The position numbers and the translations under genes were made by a program. From Glandiceps talaboti (lineage: Eukaryota; Hemichordata; Enteropneusta; Spengelidae): a stretch of 64,000 bases of DNA. Below, piece by piece: positions 12,101 to 24,308 of this stretch. The notes under the pieces are model-generated. The model did no database searches. It was not told the origin of the DNA and saw only the letters and a program-made list of their open reading frames with translations. The stretch's first letter is position 1. Each line of letters begins with the position of its first letter. The DNA lies in contig NC_135559.1 of NCBI RefSeq assembly GCF_964340395.1, positions 22,982,964 to 23,046,963 of the forward strand, read 5' to 3'.

Positions 12101-15100
12101 TTTGCACCGTGGCCTGTTTCATTTTGTGTCCACACTAGTGTGCCAGTTTCGCACTGTAGACTTGTTTTTTAATGTCCTTTTATATCGCCACTGTCAGTTT
12201 TCAACATGTCCTCTCACTTGCCACTTTTCTTGTTTTGCACCGTGGCCTGTTTCATTTTGTGTCCACACTAGTGTGCCAGTTTCGCACTGTAGACTTGTTT
12301 TTTAATGTCCTTTTATATCGCCACTGTCAGTTTTCAACGTGTCCTCTCACTTGCCACTTTTCTTGTTTTGCACCGTGGCCTGTTTCATTTTGTGTCCACA
12401 CTAGTGTGCCAGTTTCGCACTGTAGACTTGTTTTTTAATGTCCTTTTATATCGCCACTGTCAGTTTTCAACGTGTCCTCTCACTTGCCACTTTTCTTGTT
12501 TTGCACCGTGGCCTGTTTCATTTTGTGTCCACACTAGTGTGCCAGTTTCGCACTGTAGACTTGTTTTTTAATGTCCTTTTATATCGCCACTGTCAGTTTT
12601 CAACATGTCCTCTCACTTGCCACTTTTCTTGTTTTGCACCGTGGCCTGTTTCATTTTGTGTCCACACTAGTGTGCCAGTTTCGCACTGTAGACTTGTTTT
12701 TTAATGTCCTTTTATATCGCCACTGTCAGTTTTCAACGTGTCCTCTCACTTGCCACTTTTCTTGTTTTGCACCGTGGCCTGTTTCATTTTGTGTCCACAC
12801 TAGTGTGCCAGTTTCGCACTGTAGACTTGTTTTTTAATGTCCTTTTATATCGCCACTGTCAGTTTTCAACATGTCCTCTCACTTGCCACTTTTCTTTTTT
12901 CGTACCGTGGCCTGTTTCGTTTTGTGTCCACACTAGTGTGCCAGTTTCGCACTGTAGACTTGTTTTTTAATGTCCTTTTATATCGCCACTGTCAGTTTTC
13001 AACATGTCCTCTCACTTGCCACTTTTCTTGTTTTGCACCGTGGCCTGTTTCATTTTGTGTCCACACTAGTGTGCCAGTTTCGCACTGTAGACTTGTTTTT
13101 TAATGTCCTTTTATATCGCCACTGTCAATTTTCAACGTGTCCTCTCACTTGCCACTTTTCTTGTTTTGCACCGTGGCCTGTTTCATTTTGTGTCCACACT
13201 AGTGTGCCAGTTTCGCACTGTAGACTTGTTTTTTAATGTCCTTTTATATCGCCACTGTCAGTTTTCAACATGTCCTCTCACTTGCCACTTTTCTTTTTTC
13301 GTACCGTGGCCTGTTTCGTTTTGTGTCCACACTAGTGTGCCAGTTTCGCACTGTAGACTTGTTTTTTAATGTCCTTTTATATCGCCACTGTCAGTTTTCA
13401 ACATGTCCTCTCACTTGCCACTTTTCTTGTTTTGCACCGTGGCCTGTTTCATTTTGTGTCCACACTAGTGTGCCAGTTTCGCACTGTAGACTTGTTTTTT
13501 AATGTCCTTTTATATCGCCACTGTCAGTTTTCAACGTGTCCTCTCAGTTGCTACTTTTCTTTTTTCGTACCGTGGCCTGTTTCATTTTGTGTCCACACTA
13601 GTGTGCCAGTTTCGCACTGTAGACTTGTTTTTTAATGTCCTTTTATATCGCCACTGTCAGTTTTCAACGTGTCCTCTCACTTGCCACTTTTCTTTTTTCG
13701 TACCGTGGCCTGTTTCGTTTTGTGTCCACACTAGTGTGCCAGTTTCGCACTGTAGACTTGTTTTTTAATGTCCTTTTATATCGCCACTGTCAGTTTTCAA
13801 CATGTCCTCTCACTTGCCACTTTTCTTGTTTCGCACCGTGGCCTGTTTCATTTTGTGTCCACACTAGTGTGCCAGTTTCGCACTGTAGACTTGTTTTTTA
13901 ATGTCCTTTTATATCGCCACTGTCAGTTTTCAACATGTCCTCTCACTTGCCACTTTTCTTGTTTTGCACCATGGCCTGTTTCATTTTGTGTCCACACTAG
14001 TGTGCCAGTTTCGCACTGTAGACTTGTTTTTTAATGTCCTTTTATATCGCCACTGTCAGTTTTCAACATGTCCTCTCACTTGCCACTTTTCTTGTTTTGC
14101 ACCGTGGCCTGTTTCGTTTTGTGTCCACACTAGTGTGCCAGTTTCGCACTGTAGACTTGTTTTTTAATGTCCTTTTATATCGCCACTGTCAGTTTTCAAC
14201 GTGTCCTCTCAGTTGCTACTTTTCTTTTTTCGTACCGTGGCCTGTTTCATTTTGTGTCCACACTAGTGTGCCAGTTTCGCACTGTAGACTTGTTTTTTAA
14301 TGTCCTTTTATATCGCCACTGTCAGTTTTCAATGTGTCCTCTCACTTGCCACTTTTCTTTTTTCGTACCGTGGCCTGTTTCGTTTTGTGTCCACACTAGT
14401 GTGCCAGTTTCGCACTGTAGACTTGTTTTTTAATGTCCTTTTATATCGCCACTGTCAGTTTTCAACATGTCCTCTCACTTGCCACTTTTCTTGTTTCGCA
14501 CCGTGGCCTGTTTCATTTTGTGTCCACACTAGTGTGCCAGTTTCGCACTGTAGACTTGTTTTTTAATGTCCTTTTATATCGCCACTGTCAGTTTTCAACA
14601 TGTCCTCTCACTTGCCACTTTTCTTGTTTTGCACCATGGCCTGTTTCATTTTGTGACCACACTAGTGTGCCAGTTTCGCACTGTAGACTTGTTTTTTAAT
14701 GTCCTTTTATATCGCCACTGTCAGTTTTCAACATGTCCTCTCACTTGCCACTTTTCTTGTTTTGCACCGTGGCCTGTTTCATTTTGTGTCCACACTAGTG
14801 TGCCAGTTTCGCACTGTAGACTTGTTTTTTAATGTCCTTTTATATCGCCACTGTCAGTTTTCAACGTGTCCTCTCACTTGCCACTTTTCTTGTTTTGCAC
14901 CGTGGCCTGTTTCATTTTGTGTCCACACTAGTGTGCCAGTTTCGCACTGTAGACTTGTTTTTTAATGTCCTTTTATATCGCCACTGTCAGTTTTCAACGT
15001 GTCCTCTCACTTGCCACTTTTCTTGTTTCGCACCGTGGCCTGTTTCATTTTGTGTCCACACTAGTGTGCCAGTTTCGCACTGTAGACTTGTTTTTTAATG

Positions 15101-15896
15101 TCCTTTTATATCGCCACTGTCAGTTTTCAACATGTCCTCTCACTTGCCACTTTTCTTGTTTTGCACCGTGGCCTGTTTCATTTTGTGTCCACACTAGTGT
15201 GCCAGTTTCGCACTGTAGACTTGTTTTTTAATGTCCTTTTATATCGCCACTGTCAGTATTCAACGTGTCCTCTCACTTGCCACTTTTCTTGTTTTGCACC
15301 GTGGCCTGTTTCATTTTGTGTCCACACTAGTGTGCCAGTTTCGCACTGTAGACTTGTTTTTTAATGTCCTTTTATATCGCCACTGTCAGTTTTCAACGTG
15401 TCATCTCACTTGCCATTTTTCTTGTTTCGCACCGTGGCCAGTTTCATTTTGTGTCCACACTAGTGTGCCAGTTTCGCACTGTAGACTTGTTTTTTAATGT
15501 CCTTTTATATCGCCACTGTCAGTTTTGAACATGTCCTCTCACTTGCCACTTTTCTTGTTTTGCACCGTGGCCTGTTTCATTTTGTGTCCACACTAGTGTG
15601 CCAGTTTCGCACTGTAGACTTGTTTTTTAATGTCCTTTTATATCGCCACTGTCAGTTTTCAACGTGTCCTCTCACTTGCCACTTTTCTTGTTTTGCACCG
15701 TGGCCTGTTTCATTTTGTGTCCACACTAGTGTGCCAGTTTCGCACTGTAGACTTGTTTTTTAATGTCCTTTTATATCGCCACTGTCAGTTTTCAACGTGT
15801 CCTCTCACTTGCCATTTTTCTTGTTTCACACCGTGGCCAGTTTCATTTTGTGTCCACACTAGTGTGCCAGTTTTCGCACTGTAGACTTGTTTTTTA
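9113..15896. repeat. 133-bp satellite array, about 51 copies
   Basis: The monomer period is exactly 133 bp over nearly the whole array. Each monomer carries the palindrome CACACTAGTGTG and the words CCAGTTTCGCACTGTAGACT and AATGTCCTTTTATATCGCCA. Variant sites (CAACATGTCC or CAACGTGTCC; TTGTTTTGCACC or TTTTTTCGTACC) define subtypes arranged in dimer, trimer and 5-mer higher-order blocks. Because 133 is one more than a multiple of three, each monomer starts an 88-codon frame that ends in the TAATG of the second next monomer. I regard these frames as by-products. Confidence 0.98.
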
Positions 15897-16620
15897 ATGT
15901 CCTTTTATATTGCTTTTGTCATTTCGCACTAGTGGCCTGGTTTTTACATTTTACATGTTGTTTTACATCGCCACATTGCGTCTTTCGCACTGTGGGTCAT
16001 TTCTTTTTGTGTCCACACTAGTGTGCCACTTTCACTCCGTGGACTGTTTTTTAATGTCCTTTTATAATGCCACTGTCTGTTTTCACTGTGTCCTCTTGAG
16101 TGCCACTTTTCTCATTTTTCACTGTGGTCTTTCATTTTTGTGAGCACACCAGTATGCAACTTTTGCACTGGTAGTCTGTTTTTTTGTGTCTGTTCACATC
16201 ATGACTGTCTGTTTTGCACCTTTGCCTGTTTTTAACATTGACACATCAGTGTCCTTTTTATTTACTTTTTTTTTACCTGCCACTCTTCTCGTTTCGCACT
16301 GGTGGCCTGTTTTTTATATTTTACATGTTTTACATCGCCACATTCCCTGTTTCACACTATGGCCAATTTCGTTTTGTGTCCACACTAGTGTGCCAGTTTC
16401 GCACTGTAGACTTTTTTAATGTCCTTTTATATCGCCTTTTTTTCATCTCGGTTTACATTGCCATTGGCCTGGGTTTTTTTCATTGCCACTGTGACAGTTT
16501 CGCACAGGTGGCCTGTTGTTTTTCATCTCGTTTTGCAATGCCACTGTGACCGTTTCGCACCGGTGGCCTGTTGTTTTTTCCATCCTTATATCACAATTGT
16601 GTTCTTTTTTACACAGGTTG
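15897..16620. repeat. Degenerate right flank of the 133-bp satellite
   Basis: Diverged satellite words (TTTCGCACTGTGG, GTGTCCACACTAGTGTGCC, GCCACTGTGACAGTTTCGCA) with variable spacing. It mirrors the left flank. Confidence 0.8.
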
Positions 16621-16748
16621 CATATTTTTTCACATCTGAGAATTCAGGAAGCACACATTCCATCCACTTAGTTGAGGTTTCCAAATTTCCTGGTTCATTC
16701 CAGCGATCGCATTAGGTTTTTTAAATCTCTGGTTGGCATCACCAGTAG

Positions 16749-17087
16749 TTACCATATGTCATCCATCTCAGGAGGATGAAGTTCAAAATCTCCATAGGCA
16801 TTCACATAGATCCTTCGCATTAGGATGTTTATGATTCCAAACTTGTAGTAGGCACTAAAGCTACCATCTCTTTGTCCATCCCATTGCAATGATGGGCTTC
16901 CTTACCAAAAGTAGGTAATAGGAGCATGTTTTTGATGTTCTTGTTGTGTTTTGGCTACAAGTTCATTAACCTGATCGTGTAACACTTGAATACTTGACAG
17001 TGCTTGACTGACCAAATGTTTGATTTGCTCTTCTCCTCTGTTTAGTTTGTAAATTCCAAATCTTTGTTGTTCTTCAGGGGCTGTCAT
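16749..17087 (-). pseudogene. Unrecognised open frame interrupted by one in-frame TAA
   Basis: From an ATG in good context (AAAGATGA) the frame runs 61 codons, beginning MTAPEEQQRFGIYKL. It includes a helical, Q/E/K-rich stretch (about residues 18-52) and ends at PITYFW-TAA. The same frame then stays open for 50 more codons, ending in FELHPPEMDDIW and TAA. The first stop overlaps GGTAAG, a plausible 5' splice site. So this is either an exon with a real donor, a two-part gene damaged by one nonsense change, or readthrough. It lies 0.13 kb from the satellite edge, upstream of the mini-exon cluster on the same strand. Direct splicing from this donor (phase 2) to an exon starting with A would create TGA. 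The family is not recognised. Confidence 0.35.
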
Positions 17088-17743
17088 CTTTGGGATGAAA
17101 TTGAAATTTATATGTATTGGTGCATCTCACTACGTCAATTTGTAGGATCAACGTCATTTGTTCTACCTTGTCTGACTACCATCAGGCAGAACTTGGTTGT
17201 CGCTGATTATGTGTGGCGGAGTATACATATATATGGAGTTTTTGTTGTCTTGTCTTCCATATACACACTCTTCAAATATGTAGTACATCCTGGGAAGTAG
17301 CAGCTTACATCAGATTATATAGTCATCAGCTCCTCTCCCCATTGAGGGTGTCCTCAAGGAAGACTCTATTAGCCATAGAGTAATAGCTTTTCAGTCACAC
17401 ACTAAAACCAGTTCATACAACACATCTGTATGCATAATCTGAAAGAAAGAAAGAAAAATAAATGTCAGTGTTCTGCCAAGGTTTAAAGCTAGTGGAATCA
17501 ATATCCCATAGCCTGCAACAAAATGGGGACATTTTACCTCAGGACGGCGACAATCATCAGTTGATAATAAAACCTTAAACTAACTATTTTTGATAGATAA
17601 TCAACTACCCAGTTATTCCACAATCAAAAGTAATACTATAATATATAAGCCTAGTAAACTGTTTTTGCAAATATCAGGGGAGGAATTCAAATTTCAATAT
17701 CGCCAAAGCAAAGCTGTCTCCCTTACATCATTTACAATGTAAA
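17088..17743. other. Unique sequence, no gene recognised
   Basis: Only short, unremarkable open frames are present. It could hold the upstream region of the minus-strand frame at 16749-17087. Confidence 0.35.
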
Positions 17744-18925
17744 CAAGTCATTGAGAATAACAAAGTCCCCGCTATGATTGGGTTTTAAGGAACTGGCAGT
17801 TTATGTTGTCATTTTCTTCATATCACTACTCTGATCACGCAACAACACTTGTGAACCTAAATCAAACAGACTTAGATATGTTGTGTCTGCTCGCTGGGCA
17901 TGGAACTTGCCTACTCATGTTGTGTCTCCTCGTTGGACATGGAACGTGTTTCTCTTCAAGATGACGTGATGGAATAAACCATTCAACAAACAAGTCATTG
18001 AGAATGACATATCCCCGCTATGATTGGGTTTTAAGGAATTATCACTACTCTGATCACGCAACAACACTTGTGAACCTAAATCAAACAGACTTAGATATGT
18101 TGTGTCTGCTTGTTGGACATGGAACATGCCTACAACAATAAATGATTGGTCGAGTATGGGGGATCATATCACGATGAAAATGGATATGCACATGTATGTC
18201 ATAGAACACTGTCCTAATATCAACTTTGAATGAGATCTGTTCAAGCATGTCTGAGTTATGGCTTTGGACATGGAAAATTCACAAACAAAATGGCTACCAG
18301 GCAGCCATATTGGATCGTATCACAACAACAAAGAATATGCACATGTATGTCATAGAACACTGTCCTAATACCAACTTTGAATGAGATCTGTTCAAGCATG
18401 TCTGAGTTATGGCTTTGGACATAGAAAAATCGCAAACAAAATGGCTGCCAGGTGGCCATATTGGATTGTATCACAATAACAATGAATATGCACATGTATG
18501 TCATAGAACACTGTCCTAATACCAACTTTGAATGAGATCTGTTCAAGCATGTCTGAGTTATGGCTTTGGACATAGAAAAATCGCAAACAAAATGGCTGCC
18601 AGGTGGCCATATTGGATTGTATCACAATAACAATGAATATGCACATGTATGTCATAGAACACTGTCCTAATACCAACTTTGAATGAGATCTGCTCAAGCA
18701 TGTCTGAATTATGGTTATGGTTATGGCATCTCCAAGAAATGGCTCTGGACACACGGACAGACGGAACCCAATCCATAAGTCCCCATCCGGACTTCGTCCA
18801 GCGGGGACTAAAAAAATTAGTCAAGGCATCTCCAAGAAACGGCTCTGGACGGATGGACAGACGCATGGAAGGACGGATGAAACCAAATACATAAGTCCCC
18901 GTCCCTGACTTCGTCCGGCAGGGAC
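17744..18925 (+). mobile_element. Helitron-like non-autonomous element, copy 2
   Basis: It has the same start (CAAGTCATTGAGAAT) as copy 1. A second start-like piece is nested at about 17990. Four 151-bp tandem units follow, then AACCCAATCCATAAGTCCCC and a GC-rich 3' hairpin (CGGACTTCGTCCG inside GTCCCC...GGGGAC), which appears twice in slightly different form (around 18778-18810 and 18896-18925). No proteins are encoded. Confidence 0.8.
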
Positions 18926-20280
18926 TATCAACTATGAAAAATGCTTTCTACTCTCAAAGATTTACATTACAAGAAAGTTAGTGGTCAGACACATGTTGTC
19001 AAGGACATTTTTTCAGCACGAGTTTTAGAAGACTACTTATCCGAAATAATTTTATTTAATTCTGGAGTCATTTCTGGATCAGCTATATTTGGCATTTCCA
19101 GTCTGTGCGATAGATGTTTTTGGCTTTCAATCATGCCAAAAAGTTTATATAAAATTATAAGTCATAATGTCTTGTCCATAGCTCACAAACAAAAACCACA
19201 AACAAATTTGGACACAAAAAACATTTAACAATCTAATAACACAAACACAGAATTATCTGCCAAAGAATCAAGCAACTGATGACATATACTAAAATACTCG
19301 TATACTAAAATTCCTAGCTGCACTGAATGCACTTGCATAAATATACAATTGGATGCTGGAATGTACATTTTTGTTTCTATATTATAACTCAAACCAAAGC
19401 TATACAATACTTAGTAATATTGATGGGTAGACCTGCATTTTTCGTCAGTTTTCCAGGGGTATTCGTATTGATTTTGGCCATTTTCCAGGGCTGTTGACCA
19501 CTAAAGTATATTTTTGAATGACATCTAATTGTCTGATGTGGACGAGAAGAAATTAACAAGGGTTCCCATAATATGTCACAAAACATTTAAAAGACAATCA
19601 ACACTAAGCAAGACGTTGGTTTCAAAACCATGTTTGCATGCTAAGGAGAGACCTTAGACTGTTGACAGTCGCTCATGCCTTTTTTTCCTATGTTTTATCT
19701 AAACTTAAAGACAGAACTGCCCTATATAAAGAAGATTATGGCTAATCTATGCAAATGCAGGAAATTCAAACTGCTGTACAGAGCACTAGCTTCTGGGTCT
19801 TGTTTTAAGCATTTTTTCTGTGCTCCGAGAAACACACAGGTCATGTATCATGTACAAATTGTTTGTGAATGTCGTAGGATGGTAACATGATACACAAATT
19901 AGTTGAAAATCAGTCTGTTTGTTTCATAGAATGAAAAAAACCTTTCCAAATGAGACAAATTCCCCTGCAAACAGCTGCTTAGATTGTGTGTCATTCAGGA
20001 TTATTCAAATATGCGACATTTGCATGTGAAAAACCCAGATATAGGGAATATTTATATTTTGGTGATTACTTGTCAGCGAGTCATCACAAGTTCTCCACCT
20101 CCAAACATACAGTCAGTCATATGCAAAATAGGGTCCCAGGCCCAGGCAGTTGCATGTTTAAGTTGTCACCGCACTCCGATCCTGCGCCACACTACTATAA
20201 TCACATACTAATATCGAGGGCCATCGAGGTCATGTTGTTAGATATGTTTTTGTTCACTTGTGTATGAATTCCTGATATTA
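18926..20280. other. Unique sequence, no gene recognised
   Basis: The 95-codon plus-strand frame at 18941-19228 and the 71-codon frame at 19675-19890 lack recognisable domains or splice context. I do not call them genes. Confidence 0.4.
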
Positions 20281-20891
20281 TCTGCACTAATGTGATCATT
20301 TGGCTGTTGCTATGGGCGTGGTCTTGTTGCTAGGCAAATTTGCATACATTTTTTGAATGTTTATTCAATTGTCTATTAATCCATGTTGTTATCTTTGTGA
20401 AGTACATTACCATTTGGCTGTTGCTATGGACGTGGTCATGGTTGCTCGGGTATTGGCATACAATTTTTGAATGTTTACTCACTTGCCTACCAGATGATGT
20501 TATTTGACCAAAATATACTGCCATTTGGTTGTTGCTAAGGGCGTGGTCATGGTTGCTAGGGCCAATTTTGTCAAAAGTTTTGAAGAAAATCTGCAGAATA
20601 ACACTTTCAGAAACATCTCGCCAAGTTTCAGACTCATTGACCAAGTACATTTTGAGATAGAAGTTTTTGACCAAAAATGAACATTTTTACACCTAATTTG
20701 CATATTACTAATGGAATCATTGTATGCTTAATATTTCTTCGTCCATACATCCCTAGATGCATTTCAGCCCTGTCTGCTCAGTAGTTGTGGAATCATAGAT
20801 TTTTAACCAAAAAGACACATTTTAGCCCTAATTTGCATATTACTGATGGCATCATCATGTCATGAACAAATCTTACTTTACACCCCTTTAA

Positions 20892-22412
20892 CACTTTCAC
20901 CACCAATGGCCTCATGGGGTTGTTTGTTCTCCACCAACTCTCTCACTAACATAGGGCGAGAGTAAATGTGGTGTAATCAAATTGATATAAAAATACTTAC
21001 AGTTGTTCATTTTTGAGAAACAAGGAATCATTTCAATGGAAAATAAATTGTCTACATCATACTTACAAATACATAAAGTCAAATGCCACACACACAACCG
21101 AAATATAAGTACTAATAAAATATTAATAAAACAAACATGAGTTGTTTATTCATTGACATATCACAAATAAACACGATATTTATGTTACAAACAAAATTCA
21201 AAATACTAACTTTTATGTTCCTACAAAACTTCTGTATACTGGTTAAATGGTCAAAATTGGGGAAAATTTGGCAGAAAATGTAATTTTCAGTCGTATTAAA
21301 TTTGAATGAAAATAATTAACGGCTCACTAATCCGTTTATGATGCTACAGTCAGTCCCCACCAGAAGTGGAAATGTACTAAAATATATGAATTTGTCGCCT
21401 CAAGACCTTCTGAAAAGTGAGCTTCTATAAATATATTTCATTATTTGACAAAAGGCCAAAATATTATCTCAAAATTTGTTCTCTTAATCAGTAAAAAATG
21501 ACCATAAATCGATAGTATTGGCACCAAAATTGAATGGGCAAACAGAAATATGCAGCTAGCCATTTGAACATATGCCACGGTAATATGATCATTTCACAGA
21601 CTACACCGGGTTTCCACAGCCACATACTAGTAGTCAATAATGCCATCCAAGTCGAAATTAAATACAAATCTTCACGAACAGAGCCGTTATTTACATCGCA
21701 AACGATGTTAGGGGAGACAATGTAGACTGCGGCCATGTTGAAATTTGAATTTTACCCGAAAACCCACACTTAAAATCTGATCGGAAAATTGTCAGATCGT
21801 GCGTAATCTACCCACCATTGACCAGTATAAATTGAACTTGTATGAGTATTATTCATTATTGAACGTTGCCACAAAGAAATATGACCAAAATAATTCTTTA
21901 TATCGATAAAAATTGGCCAAACAGCCATAGTGTGGATGTAGTTTACAAGTCAACAAGTTACGCATTTTGCCGACTTTCACTACGACACCCGTAAATTCCC
22001 CATTGGGAGATCACTCGAACTTAGCAGTACTTCTGATACTTGTACCGTACCCACGACCAACTACATGTATTCAACGATGTATTTCTGGTGAAATTCTGTG
22101 GAAATTTCTTTGGACAGTTGACAAATTTACATCATAGGAGATCCGTTAATTACTTCCGCCATGTTGAAATTCGATTTTTCTAGCGAAAAACAAAACAAAA
22201 AATTACAATCACTCGTCATTTGGATCGTACTTGAAAACCTTTCACTTCCATGTGTTCAAAATGGCAGGCGAGATAAACAAGGCTAATACGCATGTGTGGA
22301 ACTAGTTATGGTCGCATGTTTGGCAGCAATAGCTGCCATTGAATGGTATTACAGCGGAGTAGGTGAATAAACTTTGGCATTCCAACTGTAGCGGGAATCA
22401 GTGTTGAAAGGG
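20892..22412. mobile_element. piggyBac-like non-autonomous element, 1.52 kb, TTAA target sites
   Basis: It is flanked by TTAA at 20888-20891 and 22413-22416. The ends are imperfect inverted repeats (CACTTTCACCAC on the left; the right end read inward is CCCTTTCAACAC, so TTAACCCTTT). The paralogous copy near 25725 lacks the element and has CTTAACAATGTTCCCACC at the same point, an empty site. Established knowledge: piggyBac elements use TTAA and commonly have CCYT termini. No transposase is present. Confidence 0.75.
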
Positions 22413-22617
22413 TTAAGAATGTTCCCACCAAATTTCGCACCAATCTGCCCAGTAGTTTCTGAGTTTATGTTTTTTGACCAAAAATCACATTTTTTTATCC
22501 AAATCACACACCTGTGATGCGATCATTTTGATTTGTAGAACTTCCCAACTACCCAAGGTAATGGACCCACCAAATATCATGGCAATCAGTTCAGTGGTTT
22601 TAGACTTTAAGTTGTTT

Positions 22618-22642
22618 ACACACACACACACACAAACACACA
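22618..22642. repeat. Short (CA)n seed in the repeat family
   Basis: An interrupted CA run of about 24 bases sits just before GCCAGACAGACG and the terminal hairpin. In sister copies the same site holds much longer (CA)n tracts. Confidence 0.85.
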
Positions 22643-22773
22643 GCCAGACAGACGTCGGGCGATCCCTATAGCACTACTGAACCTCAGTTCAGTTGTGCTA
22701 AAAATGTTTATCCACATGCTGATCCATGCTACAACTGTTTGTGTAGGTGTTCATTTGCTGAATGACTATCCAG

Positions 22774-23247
22774 TTACAACGAAATCACAAACTTGAAAGG
22801 AAATGTCACCTGGTTCGACAAAAATCTCACTAACATTGCCAGTTTTTGTCTGGCCAGACAAAATATCTCTTTGATGTTGTAAATGTTCTTGTCTGGCTCA
22901 ACAAAAATCTAATTAATATTTCCACATGTTATCATCTGGCACAACAAGAACTGCACTACACAATTGATACATTTTAGTCAATTGACTGTCTCAAAAATAT
23001 CAAAGAACATGTCAGACCTTAGGTTTACCAGGCGGGACATATGAATTTGGCATTGATCTCCTAAGATAACAGTAGCTCATGCAAAGAAAGTGTAACAATA
23101 TCGGTAAAGGTGTTTGTCAGGCCAGACAATTGACGAAACGCTGTTGGTAAAAATTTTTTCTAGCCAGCCAATAGAATGTAGCTTTGTTAATGAGATTTTT
23201 GTTGAGCCAGATGACGTTTTGTTTTAGGGTTTATGATTTCTATTGTA
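22774..23247. mobile_element. Foldback/MITE, about 0.47 kb
   Basis: Inverted ends of about 55 bp: GAAATCACAAACTTGAAAGG on the left pairs with the complement of the right end around 23186-23247. Shared words include ACAAAAATCTCA. It interrupts the surrounding repeat between CCAGTT and CCTATCC. Those are adjacent in the copies at 45050 and 61370. Confidence 0.7.
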
Positions 23248-23613
23248 CCTATCCATCCATGTTATCTTTGCAATATACGTGATCATTTGGCTGTGGTCTT
23301 GTTGCTAGACATATTTGCATACATTTTTTGAATGTTTAATTCACATTTTTAGCCCTTATTCGCATATACTCATGGAATCATTGTGTCATGAACAAATCTT
23401 AAATTAAACACCCCCTAGAACATTCCCACCAAACTTAAGGTCAATCTGCCAAGAGGTTTTGGAGTTTTTTGACGAAAAATCACATTTCTTGACCCAAAAC
23501 ACACATCTCTGATGCGATCATTTTCATTTTAACAATTTCCAATCTGCATGCCCTACATAATGTCCCCACTAAATACCAAGGCAATTGGTCAGGCAGTTTT
23601 TGACTTTAAGTCG

Positions 23614-23616
<3 letters not shown>

Positions 23617-23691
<75 letters not shown>
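23617..23691. repeat. (CA)n microsatellite
   Basis: An uninterrupted run of about 75 bases at the same internal site of the repeat family as 22618-22642. Confidence 0.97.
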
Positions 23692-23693
<2 letters not shown>

Positions 23694-23745
23694 CATTTCT
23701 CCATGGTTATAGCACTACTGAACCTCAGTTCAGTTGTGCTAAAAA

Positions 23746-24308
23746 TGACAGATAATGTTATTTTAGCAAAATATTTTGGCATTTGGTTGTTGCTAAGAGC
23801 GTGGTCATGGTGTTGTTAATTTGTGTTGAACCATGTATGAAGCCTGTTTCTTTTCTTACTAAATAGTCCTTGGACAGAGAACATAACTACATTATATATT
23901 CAGTGATGAGTTGAAGTTGTTGGATCATTTTTACTGGGCATGATGTGTATATTTAAAAATTAACAAGAATTTGAATTTGCTTGCATGGTTTCCTATGGCA
24001 ATTTATGTGTGCACATATAGTGCCTGCGTGTCTCTAGGGGTTTAGAATTGTTATTATTGTAATGAACAGTGTGTGAAGCCTCTTTCGTATCTATCTAAAT
24101 AGTTCTTGGACATTGAACATATATAATAACACATGCCAGCAAGCAAAATATCACAATTTAGTGCCTGCAAAAAGATTGGCATTCCTACAAAAAAAAATTT
24201 GATGCCAAAGCCAAAGGTGATTTTAGCTGGGATTTATTCATCTTACAGTACTATAATTTGCCTGGATATCTTAGATTGAAGGTAAATTGCCATGCAGTAA
24301 TCAGTAAG
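23746..24308. other. Unique AT-rich sequence
   Basis: I see nothing beyond a weakly repeated pair of sentences (CTTGGACA...GAACATA near 23870 and 24110), which suggests an old local duplication. Confidence 0.4.

Larger units (their letters stand above)
20281..23745 (+). mobile_element. Composite repeat-family element with two nested insertions
   Basis: The family is recognised by TTTGGCTGTTGCTATGGGCG repeated several times, blocks such as CACACCTGTGATGCGATCAT, an internal (CA)n seed, and the hairpin AGCACTACTGAAC/GTTCAGTTGTGCT followed by AAAAA. That hairpin appears at 22670-22700 and again at 23711-23740. Two other elements sit inside it (20892-22412 and 22774-23247). Other copies are at 25376-26132 (plus), 43986-45180 and 60991-61460 (minus). 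It has no coding capacity and its class is uncertain. The 3' hairpin plus A-rich end is reminiscent of Helitron-like ends. Confidence 0.7.

Noticed and set aside
9113-15884. About fifty overlapping 88-codon frames with Cys/His/Phe-rich peptides
   Set aside because: They repeat with the 133-bp monomer, span exactly two monomers because 133 is 3n+1, and show no start context, splice context or domain. Treated as satellite artefacts.
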